From Micromonospora sp. R77 (GTDB taxonomy: Bacteria > Actinomycetota > Actinomycetes > Mycobacteriales > Micromonosporaceae): a stretch of 64,000 bases of DNA. The translations under genes and the position numbers were made by a program. The notes under the pieces were generated by a model, which searched no databases, was not told the origin of the DNA, and was given only the letters and a program-made list of their open reading frames with translations. The DNA is taken from positions 5,270,001-5,334,000 of the forward strand of contig NZ_JALDST010000001.1 in the NCBI RefSeq assembly GCF_022747945.1, given 5' to 3'. This document shows positions 26,676 to 37,200 of this stretch, one piece after another (the stretch's first letter is position 1; each line of letters begins with the position of its first letter).

Positions 26676-26691
26676 CTAGGGAAATTCGTCG
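26676..26691. promoter_or_regulatory. candidate PAS-LuxR-type operator (left)
   Basis: CTAGGGAAATTCGTCG matches 13 of 16 positions of the recalled PimM-type consensus, with a perfect first ten. It lies 76 nt before the thioesterase start in the divergent region 26601-26856. A weak TAGCGG 13 nt away on the minus strand suggests it serves the leftward operon. Confidence 0.5.
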
Positions 26692-26723
26692 TGTGTCCAT
26701 CCCCGACGGCCTCACCTGCGGGT

Positions 26724-26739
26724 CTGAGTGAACCCCTAG
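26724..26739. promoter_or_regulatory. candidate PAS-LuxR-type operator (right)
   Basis: CTGAGTGAACCCCTAG (minus: CTAGGGGTTCACTCAG) matches 12 of 16 consensus positions and shares CTCTAGGGG with the site at 8208. Another CTAG lies at 26756-26759. Its position, 118 nt before the dehydratase ATG, would suit activation of the rightward PKS operon. No convincing -10 was found. Confidence 0.45.
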
Positions 26740-26856
26740 AGTGCGCCCGCCCTGTCTAGGCCGGCCGCGCCGGTCGTGGTCACCTGGGACACCGCCCCGG
26801 GTCGCCAGCCGGTCGCCTCGACCGTGGAGACGACTCACGAACCGGAGAGGGACCTG

Positions 26857-28233
26857 ATGTCGCGTACCACCGGAGCCGGCGTTCTCCGCCGCGACGCTTC
26901 TCACCTCCACCAGCGGTTGGCCTGGTCGGCGCAGGCGGTCGACGGGGTGGCCACCAGCAACGAGCAGTTCGAGAAGTGGTTCGCCGACCGGCAGGCCGCG
27001 CAGGTGCAGCAGGTCACCCGGATCCCCTTCGCCGAGCTGCGCGGCTGGTCGTTCGCCGATGGCACCGGCAACCTGGTGCACGACAGCGGTCGCTTCTTCT
27101 CCGTGGTGGGGCTGCACGTCCGGGTCGACGACGGCCCGGTACGGGAGTGGTGGCAGCCGATCATCCGGCAGGCCGAGATCGGTCTGCTCGGCATCGTGGT
27201 GCGCGAGATCGACGGCGTCCTGCACCTGCTGATGCAGGCCAAGGTCGAGCCGGGCAACCCGAGCGGGATCCAGCTCTCGCCGACGGTGCAGGCCACCAAG
27301 AGCAACTACACCGGTGTGCACCGGGGCCGGGGCGTGCCGTACGTCGAACTGTTCCGCGAGGTGGCCCCGGACCGGGTGCTCGCCGACGTGCTCCAGTCCG
27401 AGCAGGGCGCCTGGTTCTACCGCAAGCGCAACCGCAACATGATCATCGAGGTGGGCGCCGAGGTGGCGGCCGGCGAGGACTTCTGCTGGCTGACCCTCGG
27501 CCAGGTGCAGCGCCAGCTGCGGATCGACCACCGGGTCAACATGGACGCCCGGACCGTGCTGTCCTGCCTGCCGGGTCCCGCCCCGGACGCCGGCGTGCAC
27601 ACCGGCACCGAACTGCTGCACTGGATCACCACCCACCAGGCCCTGCACGACGTCGACACCCGGGTCGTGGGCCTCGCCGGCCTGCCCGCCTGGCACCGGT
27701 CGGACTGGGCCATCTCGCACGAGCGCGGCTGCTTCTTCCAGGTCATCGCCGTCGACGTCCGGGCCGACAGCCGCGAGGTGTCCGGCTGGACCCAGCCGCT
27801 GATCGAGCCGCACGGCGTGGGGGTGTCCGCCCTGCTGGTGAAGCGGATCGGCGGGGTGCTGCACGCGCTGCTGCGGGCTCGGATCGAACCCGGCTACGTC
27901 GACGCCATCGAACTCTCCCCGACCGTGCAGGGCACCCCGGAGAACCACGCCCACCTGCCCGGACTGATCCGGGACCAGCTGCGCGACCTGGACCGGGTCC
28001 GCGCCGCCGGCCGGGTGCTGTACGACGCGGAGCTGTCCGAGGAGGGCGGCCGGTTCCACCACTCCCGCAGCCGCTACCTGATCATCGAGGTCGGCGACGA
28101 CTACCCGGAGCGGGAGCCGGACGGTTTCCGCTGGGCGACCCTGCCCCAGCTCAGCTGGCTGCTGCGGCACCGCCACTACCTCAACGTCCAGGCGCGCAGC
28201 CTGATCGCCTGCCTGCGCGCCTGTGTGGACTGA
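26857..28233 (+). CDS. NDP-hexose 2,3-dehydratase
   Basis: The 458-residue protein contains two homologous halves, each with the NDP-hexose 2,3-dehydratase pattern of EryBVI, TylCVI and OleV. The repeat is visible as IQLSPTVQATKSNY (first half) and IELSPTVQGTPENH (second), and as RNRNMIIEVG and RSRYLIIEVG. The enzyme removes C2-OH from dTDP-4-keto-6-deoxyglucose to start 2-deoxysugar formation; a 3-ketoreductase, not in this window, normally follows. The ATG at 26857 is chosen because GGAGAGG (26844-26850) precedes it at 6 nt. An in-frame start at 26776 lacks one. It is the first gene of the PKS operon, 36 nt before PKS-A, so sugar and aglycone synthesis are co-transcribed. Confidence 0.93.
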   Translation: MSRTTGAGVLRRDASHLHQRLAWSAQAVDGVATSNEQFEKWFADRQAAQVQQVTRIPFAELRGWSFADGTGNLVHDSGRFFSVVGLHVRVDDGPVREWWQPIIRQAEIGLLGIVVREIDGVLHLLMQAKVEPGNPSGIQLSPTVQATKSNYTGVHRGRGVPYVELFREVAPDRVLADVLQSEQGAWFYRKRNRNMIIEVGAEVAAGEDFCWLTLGQVQRQLRIDHRVNMDARTVLSCLPGPAPDAGVHTGTELLHWITTHQALHDVDTRVVGLAGLPAWHRSDWAISHERGCFFQVIAVDVRADSREVSGWTQPLIEPHGVGVSALLVKRIGGVLHALLRARIEPGYVDAIELSPTVQGTPENHAHLPGLIRDQLRDLDRVRAAGRVLYDAELSEEGGRFHHSRSRYLIIEVGDDYPEREPDGFRWATLPQLSWLLRHRHYLNVQARSLIACLRACVD

Positions 28234-28268
28234 CCGGCGCAGACGTGGGTGAGGGGAAAGGCAACACG

Positions 28269-31260
28269 ATGACCGTGGACGTGCCAGCGGGCTCCCGGCC
28301 GGAGCCGATCGCGATCGTCGGGCTCTCCTGCCGGCTGCCCGGCGCACCCGACCCGGCGGCGTTCTGGCGACTGCTGGCCGACGGGACCGACGCCGTCACC
28401 GAGGTGCCCGCCGGCCGCGAGCCGGTCGGTGGCCGCTGGGGCGGCTTCCTCGACGACGTCGACCGGTTCGACGCCGGGTTCTTCGGCATCACCCCCCGGG
28501 CGGCGGCCGTCCTCGACCCGCAGCAGCGCCTCGCCCTCGAGCTGGCCTGGGAGGCGCTGGAGGACGCCCGGATCGTCCCCGACGACCTGCGGCACACCGC
28601 CACCGGCGTCTTCGTCGGCGCGATGCGCGACGACTACGCCACCCTGCTCAACCGGGGCGGCGCCACCGCCGCCAACCAGCACGCGATGCCCGGCGTGAGC
28701 CGGGGCGTCATCGCGAACCGGGTGTCGCACGTCCTCGGCCTGCACGGGCCGAGCCTGGTCATCGACGCGGGACAGGCGTCGTCCCTGGTCGCGGTGCACC
28801 ACGCCGTGCACAGCCTGCGCCGCGGCGAGAGCAGCCTGGCCCTGGCCGGCGGCGTCAACCTCAACCTGGCCCGGGAGACCGGCGCCATCGCCGAGGAGTT
28901 CGGCGGGCTCTCCCCGGACGGTCGCTGCCACACCTTCGACGCCCGCGCCAACGGCTTCGTCCGGGGCGAGGGCGGCGCGGTGGTGGTGCTGAAGCTGCTC
29001 TCCGACGCGGTGGCGGCCGGCGACCGGGTGCACGCGGTGCTGCTCGGTGGGGCGGTCAACCACGACGGCACCACCGCAGGCATCGCGGTGCCCAGCCGGC
29101 AGGCGCAGACGGACCTGCTCCGGCAGGCGTACGCGTCGGCCGGCCTGCCACCGGACGCCGCCCAGTACGTCGAACTGCACGGCACCGGCACCCCGGTCGG
29201 CGACCCGATCGAGGCCGCCGCGCTCGGCGCCGCGCTCGGTGTCGTCCGCGACCCGTCCCGTCCGCTGCTGGTCGGCTCGGTCAAGACGAACCTCGGCCAC
29301 CTGGAGGGCGCCGCCGGCATCACCGGCCTGGTCAAGGCGGTGCTGGCGCTGGCCCACCGGCGGATCCCGGCGACCCTGCACCACGAGCGGCCCCACCCCG
29401 ACATTCCCCTGTCGGAGCTGAACCTGCGGGTGGTCCGCGAGCTGACCGAGTGGCCCGCCACCGACGGCCCCCGGGTCGCCGGGGTCAGCGCCTTCGGCAT
29501 GGGCGGCACCAACTGCCACCTGGTCCTCGCCGAGCCACCCACCCGCACCGAGCCGACCCCGGCCGGGCCCGCCCCGGCGGTGCTGCCGTGGCTGCTCTCC
29601 GCCCGCTCCGCGCCCGCCCTGCGCGGTCAGGCGTCCGCGCTGCGTCCCCTGGTCGGCATCGCCGATCCGGCGGACGTGGCGTGGTCCCTGGCGTCGGCGC
29701 GGGCCCGGTTCGAGCAGCGTGCGGTGGTGGTCGGTGACCACGCGGCAGGTCTGGCGGCCCTTGCCCAGGGTGAGCCGGCGGCGAATGTGGTGTCGGGGGT
29801 GGCCGGTCCGGTGGGTCGGACGGTGTTCGTGTTCCCCGGTCAGGGCGCCCAGTGGCTCGGCATGGGCGGTGCGCTGCTCGACTCGTCGCCGGTCTTCGCG
29901 GAGTCGGTGGCCGAGTGCGCGGCGGTCCTGTCGGACCTGGTGGACTGGTCGGTCGTCGATGTGCTGCGCGGCAGTCCGGGCGCGGTGTCGTTGGACCGGG
30001 TGGACGTGGTGCAGCCGGCGTCGTTCGTGGTGATGGTGAGCCTGGCGGCGGTGTGGCGCTCCTACGGGGTGCGCCCGGCGGCGGTGGTCGGCCACTCGCA
30101 GGGTGAGGTCGCCGCTGCCTGCGTGGCCGGTGTCCTGTCGCTGTCGGACGGGCTGCGGATCGTGGTGGCCCGGTCCCGGGCCGTCGCCGAGCTGAGCGCC
30201 GGTAGCGGTGCGATGGCATCGCTGCGGATGCCCGTGGACCAGGTACGGACGCTGCTCACGACGCACGTTGAGCGGTCGGCGACGGAGGACCCCGCGAACC
30301 GGGCGGACCCGGTGGGCCGGATCGGGATCGCGGCGGTGAACAGCCCGTCCCAGGTGGTGATCTCCGGTGAGATCGCCGCCGTCGAGGAGGTCCTCGCCGA
30401 GTGCGAGCGGACCGGGGTGCGGGCCCGGCGGATCGCGGTGGACTACGCGTCGCACTCGGCGGCGATGGACACCCTCGCCGACCGGCTCGCCACCGAACTC
30501 GCCGACGTCACCCCGCGGGCACCCGAGGTGCCGCTGCTCTCCACCGTCACCGGCGAGTACGACACCACAATGGACGCCGGGTACTGGTTCCGGAACCTGC
30601 GTGAGCCCGTCCGCTTCGCCGACGCCGTCGCCCGGCTCGCCGACGAGGGTCACGGCGTCTTCGTCGAGGTCTCCGCCCATCCGGTGCTCACCAGCGCCAT
30701 CGCCGAGACCGTCGAACCGGTCCGCGACGAGCCGGTCGTGGTCACCGGCACGCTGCGCCGCGACGACGGTGACCTCGACCGCCTGCTGGCCAACCTCGCC
30801 GAGGTGTGGGTCCACGGCGTCGACGTGGACTGGACCGCCGCCGTCGGCGGACCCCGCCCGGGTGTCGACCTGCCCACCTACGCCTTCCACCGGCAGCGGC
30901 ACTGGTTCGACACGGTCGCCCCGGAACCCACCGCCGTCGAGGCGGACCCGGGCAGCGCCCGCGCCCGGCTCGCCGCCGCCGCACCGGCCGAACGCCGCCG
31001 GATCCTGCTCGACCTGGTCCGGGCCCACGCCGCGGCGATCCTCGGCCACGGCGACGCCACCGCCGTCCCGGCCCGCACCGCGCTGCGGGAACTCGGCGTC
31101 GACTCGCAGTCCGCGCTGCGGCTGCGCCACCGGCTCGGTACGGCCCTCGGCGTCACCCTGCCGGCCACCGTCCTCTTCGACCACCCCACCGCGGCCCGGC
31201 TCGCCGACCACCTGGACACCCTGGTCGACACCACACCGGTGACCCCCGTGCCGGCCCCGG
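28269..31260 (+). other. PKS-A loading module KSQ-AT-ACP (propionate starter)
   Basis: KSQ spans about 28300-29540. The cysteine position is Gln169 (CAG at 28773, IDAGQASS), the hallmark of decarboxylating loading modules, while EAxGTGT-like LHGTGT and KTNLGH are kept. AT spans 29820-30660, with Ser610 (30096, GHSQGE) and YASH at 30444-30455, predicting methylmalonyl-CoA and so a propionyl starter. ACP 30990-31220 has Ser946 (31104) in GVDSQS, a variant of the usual GFDSLT. Confidence 0.92.
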
Positions 31261-34200
31261 TAGCGCCGGCCCAGCGGCCGGTGGCCGCCGACGAGCCGAT
31301 CGCGATCGTCGGCATGGGCTGCCGGCTCCCCGGCGGGGTGCACTCACCCGACCAGCTCTGGGACCTGCTCGACGCCGGCACCGACGCCGTCTCGCCGTTC
31401 CCCACCGACCGGGGCTGGGACCTGTCGCGGCTGCTCGCCGACCCGGACCGCCCCGGCGGCTCCACCGTCGCCCAGGGCGGCTTCCTGCACGACGCCGGCG
31501 ACTTCGACCCGGAGTTCTTCGGGATCAGCCCCCGCGAGGCGCTGGCCATGGACCCCCAGCAGCGGCTGCTGCTGGAGACCACCTGGGAGGCCCTGGAACG
31601 GGCCGGCATCGACCCGTCCCGGCTCGCCGGCAGCCGTACCGGGGTCTTCGTCGGCGCGATGGCGCAGGAGTACGGCCCGCGCATGCACGAGGCGTCCGAC
31701 GGGCTGGAGGGCTACCTGCTCACCGGAACCACCGGCAGCACCATGTCCGGCCGGATCGCGTACGTGCTGGGGCTGGAGGGGCCGGCGCTGACCGTCGACA
31801 CGGCCTGCTCCGCCGCGCTGGTCGCCGTCCACCTGGCGGTCCGCTCGCTGCGCTCGGGGGAGTGCGGGCTCGCCCTGGCCGGCGCGGCGACCGTGATGGC
31901 CCGCCCCGGCATCTTCGTCGAGTTCAGCCGGCAGCGCGGCCTCGCCCCCGACGGACGGGTCAAGGCGTTCTCCGACCAGGCCGACGGCACCGGCTGGGGC
32001 GAGGGCGTCGGCACCCTCGTGCTGGAACGGCTGAGCGACGCCCGCCGCAACGGGCACCCGGTACTCGCCGTCCTGGCCGGCACGGCGGTCAACTCCGACG
32101 GGGCCAGCAACGGGTTGACCGCCCCGAACGGGTTGTCCCAGCAGCGGGTGATCCGGCAGGCGCTGGCCGACGCCGCGCTGCGCCCCGCCGACGTGGACGC
32201 GGTCGAGGCGCACGGCACCGGCACCGTCCTCGGCGACCCGATCGAGGCCGGCGCGCTGATCGAGGTGTACGGCCGCGACCGCACCCCCGACCAGCCGCTC
32301 TGGCTCGGCTCCCTCAAGACCAACATCGGCCACACCCAGGCCGCCGCCGGCCTGGCCGGCGTCATCAAGATGGTCGAGTCGCTGCGCCGTGGCCTGCTGC
32401 CGCGCAGCCTGCACGCCGACCCGCCGTCGTCCCACGTGGACTGGTCGGCCGGGACCGTCCGGCTGCTCACCGAGGCCCGCCCCTGGCCGGCCGGGGCGCG
32501 ACCCCGCCGGGCCGGGGTCTCCGCGTTCGGGGTGAGCGGCACCAACGCGCACGTCATCCTCGCCGAGGCCACCGGAGCCACCGGGGCCGACGCGGCCACC
32601 GCCGACCCGGGGACCGCCGGGGACGACCGGCCGCTGCCGTACCTGCTCTCCGCGCGTACCCCGGAGGCGCTGGCCGCGCAGGCCGGGCCGCTGCGCGCCC
32701 GGCTGCGCGACGACGACGTCCGGCCGGTCGACCTGGCGTACACCCTCGCGGTCGGCCGGGCCCGGTTCGACCGGCGGGCCGCGTTCCTCGCCGCCGGGCG
32801 GGACGACCTCGACCGCACCCTGGCCGTGCTCGCCGACGGCGGCGAGACGCCCGCACTGGCGTACGGGCGGGCCGCCGGCGACGACCGCGTCGTCTTCGTC
32901 TTCCCCGGCCAGGGCGGGCAGTGGCCGGGCATGGCCGGCGAGCTGCTCGACACCGAACCGGTCTTCGCCGACCGGATCGCCGACTGCGAACGTGCCCTGG
33001 CCGAGTTCGTCGACTGGTCGCTGACCGACGTGCTGCGCGGGGTGGCCGGCGCGCCCACCCTGGACCGGGTCGACGTGGTGCAGCCCGCGCTCTTCGCCAC
33101 CATGGTCGCCCTCGCCGCGCTCTGGCAGTCGCACGGCGTCCGTCCCGCCGCCGTGCTCGGTCACTCCCAGGGCGAGATCGCCGCCGCCTGCGTGGCCGGC
33201 GCGCTCAGCCTGCGCGACGCCGCCCGGGTGGTGGCGCTGCGCAGCCGGGCGCTGCGGACCACGCTGGCCGGGCAGGGCACGATGGCCTCCGTCCTCGCCC
33301 CGGTCGGGACGGTCCGCGACCTCATCGCCCGCTGGGACGGTCGGATCTCGGTGGCGGCCACCAACGGGCCGCGCTCGGTGGTCGTCTCCGGCGACACCGA
33401 CGCGGTGAACGGCCTGCTCGCCGAGTGCGCCGCCGCGGACCTGCACGCCCGCGCCGTACCGGTCGACTACGCCTCGCACTCCGCGCAGGTCGAGTCGCTC
33501 CGCGCGGACCTGGCCGAGCTGCTCGCCCCGGTCCGGCCGCGCCGGGCCGAGGTGCCCTTCTGGTCCACCGTCACCGCGGGCCCGCTCGACGGCACCGAGC
33601 TCGACGCCGACTACTGGTACCGCAACCTGCGCGGCACGGTCCGCTTCGACGAGACCACCGCGCTGCTCGCCGAGGCCGGACACCGGATCTTCGTCGAGGT
33701 CAGCCCGCACCCCACGCTCACCAGCGCAGTAGGGGAGACGCTGGAGCACGCCGACGCCCGCGACGGCGTCGCCGTCGGGTCGCTGCGCCGTGACGACGGC
33801 GGTCCCGGCCGCTTCCGGGCGTCCCTGGCCCAGGTGTACGCGCACGGCGTCGAACCGGACGACGCGTTCACCGGCCGCCACCCCCGCCTGGTGGCGCTGC
33901 CCACCTACCCGTTCCAGCGCCAGCGCTACTGGTGGACCCCGTCGCCCACCACCACCGCCGCCCCGACCGCCGTCACCCCTGACTGGCGGTACGACGTGGC
34001 CTGGCAGCCCGTCGCCACCGGCACCGGCCCGCTGCTGAACGGCGAGTGGCTGGTGCTGGCCGGCACCCGGACCGCCGCCTCGACCCGGTACGCCGACGTG
34101 CTCGCCGCGCTGCGCGAGCACGGCGCCGACGTGGTGCCGGTGCCCTGCCCGACGACGCGTCCGCGCCGCCGCGCTCGCCCCGCGCTGGCCGGACGTACCC

Positions 34201-37200
34201 CGCCGGGGTGCTCTCCCTGCTCGCCCTCGACGGGCCGGACGACCCGGTGGCGGCGGTCGCCGACCTGGCCGCGCTGCTGCGGGAACTCGACGCCGCGCGG
34301 ATCACCGCCCCCGCTCTGGTGCGCCACCCGGCACGCCGTCCGGGTCGCCGCCGCCGAACCGGCCCCCGAGCTGGCACCGGCCGCGCTCTGGGCCGCCGGC
34401 CGAGCGGCGGCGGTGGAACAGCCGCGCGGCTGGGGCGGCCTGGTCGACCTGCCCGACGGCTGGGACAGGCGCACCGGGGAACGGCTCGTCGCCGTGCTCA
34501 CCGGCACCGGCGGGGAGGACCAGGTCGCGGTCCGGCCGTCCGGCGCGTACGCCCGGCGGCTGCGCCGGACCACCCCGCACCGGCCGTACGGAGCTGGCGG
34601 GCGCGCGGCACCGTCCTGGTCACCGGCGGCACCGGCGCCCTCGGCGTACGGCTGGCCCGCTGGCTCGCCGACCACGGCGCGCAGCGGATCGTGCTGCTCA
34701 GCCGCCGCGGCGCCGACGTCCCCGAGGTGGCGCCGCTCGCGGCCGACCTCGCCGACCGGGGCGTCGACCTCGACGTCACCGCCGCCGACGTGACCGACCG
34801 GGCGGCGCTGCGGGACGTCCTCGCCGGCCTCGAACCGCCGCTGACGGCGGTGTTCCACGCGGCGGGCGTCTGCGAGCTGGACCCGGTGACCCGCACCGAC
34901 GCCGGGCAGCTCACCCGCGTGCTGGCCGCCAAGGTCGACGGCGCGGTCCACCTCGACGAGCTGCTCGCCGACACCCCGCTGGACGCGTTCGTGCTCTTCT
35001 CGTCGATCTCGGCGACCTGGGGCGTGGCCGAGCACGCCGCGTACGGCGCCGCGAACGCCTGCCTGGACGCCCTCGCCGCGCGCCGCCGCGACCGGGGACT
35101 GGCCGCCACCTCCATCGCCTGGGGACCGTGGGGCGGCGGGGGGATGATCGATCCCGGTCGCTGGTCCGAGCTGGCCGCCACCGGCCTGCCCGTCCTCGAC
35201 GCCGACCGCGCGCTCGACGCGCTCCAGGTGGTCCTCGACCACGACGAGACCACCCCGGTCGTCGCCGACGTCGACTGGGACCGGTTCGTGCCGGTCTATT
35301 CCTCGTCCCGGCCCAGCCCGCTGCTGGCCGACCTGGCCGCCGCCCCGGCGGTCACCGACACCGCCGCGCCCACCGGCAGCCTCGGCGCCCGGCTCGCCGC
35401 GCTGCCCGAGGCCGACCAGCGGGACCTCCTGCTCGACCTGGTACGCCGGCACACCGCCACGGTGCTCGGACACGCCGACCCCGGCGCGGTCGGCGCCGAC
35501 CGGGCGTTCAAGGACCTCGGGTTCGACTCGCTCACCGCCGTCGAGCTGCGCAACCGGCTGGCTGCGGCCACCGACCTGCGGCTGCCCACCACGCTGGTGT
35601 TCGACCACCCCACCCCGGACCGGCTCGCCCGGCACCTCTGGCAGGAGGCGCACGGCCGGCTGCCGGCGGCCGAGCCGACCCGAATGGTGGCCGCCGACCC
35701 CGACGAACCGCTCGCCATCGTCGGCATGGCGTGCCGGCTCCCCGGCGACGTCGCCCGCCCCGACGACCTGTGGCGCCTGCTGCGCGACGGCGCCGACGCG
35801 GTCGGCGGGCTGCCCACCGACCGGGGCTGGGACGTCGACGCGCTCTTCGACCCCGACCCGGACCGGCCCGGCACCAGCTACACCCGGGCCGGCGGCTTCC
35901 TGGCCCGGGCCGCCGAGTTCGACCACGACTTCTTCGGCATCTCCGCCCGCGAGGCGCTCGCCATGGACCCGCAGCAGCGGCTGCTGCTGGAGGCCTCCTG
36001 GGAGGCCCTCGAGGACGCCGGACTCGTCCCGGCCGACCTGCGGGGCAGCGACACCGGTGTCTTCGCCGGCGTCCTCGCCGCCGACTACGGCCAACTGCAC
36101 GGCATGCCGGGCGAGCTGGAGGGCTACCGGGTGACCGGCGCCGCCCCGAGCGTCGCCTCCGGCCGGCTCGCGTACACCTTCGGGTTCACCGGGCCGGCGC
36201 TCACCGTCGACACCGCCTGCTCGTCCTCGCTGGTGGCGCTCCACCTCGCCGGCCGGGCGCTGCGCGCCGGGGAGTGCGACCGGGCGGTCGTCGCCGGCGC
36301 CGCCGTGATGTCCACTCCCGACCCGATGATCAGCTTCAGTCGCCAGCGTGCCCTCTCCCCGGACGGCCGCTGCCGCTCCTTCGCCGAGGACGCCGACGGT
36401 TTCGGCATGGCCGAGGGCGTCGCCGTCCTCGTCGTCGAGCGGCTGTCGGACGCCCGCCGCGACGGCCACCGCGTCCTCGCCGTGGTCCGGGGGAGCGCGG
36501 TGAACCAGGACGGCGCGTCGAACGGGTTGACGGCGCCGAACGGTCCGTCGCAGCAGCGGGTGATCCGGCAGGCCCTGGCGAACGCCGGCCTGTCCGCCTC
36601 GGACGTGGACGCGGTGGAGGCGCACGGCACGGGCACGTCGTTGGGTGACCCGATCGAGGCGCAGGCGGTCATCGCGACGTACGGGCAGGACCGGCCCGCC
36701 GACCAGCCGCTCTGGCTGGGGTCGGTGAAGTCCAACATCGGCCACACCCAGACCGCCGCCGGACTGGTCGGGGTGCTGAAGATGGTCCTCGCCCTGCGGC
36801 ACGGGGTGCTGCCCCGGACCCTGCACGCGGAGCGACCGTCGTCGCGGATCGACTGGACCGGCGGCACCGTACGGCTGCTGACAGAGGAACGGGAGTGGCC
36901 GCGTAGCGACGACGGGCCGCGCCGCGCCGGCGTCTCCGCCTTCGGCATCAGCGGGACGAACGCCCACGTCATCGTGGAGGAGGCCCCGGCCGAGCCGGCC
37001 CGGCCACGACCGGCGCCGGTCGTCGGGCCGGCGGTGCCGTGGCTGGTGTCCGCCCGTACCGCCGACGCCCTGCGCGGTCAGGCGTCCGCGTTGCGTCCCC
37101 TGGTCGGCATCGCCGATCCGGCGGATGTGGCGTGGTCGCTGGCGTCGTCGCGGGCGCGGTTCGAGCAGCGTGCGGTGGTGGTGGGTGACCACGCGGCCGG

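Noticed and set aside
26776..26856. Upstream GTG start for the 2,3-dehydratase
   Set aside because: It has no ribosome site and adds residues not seen in the family, while ATG 26857 has GGAGAGG at good spacing.
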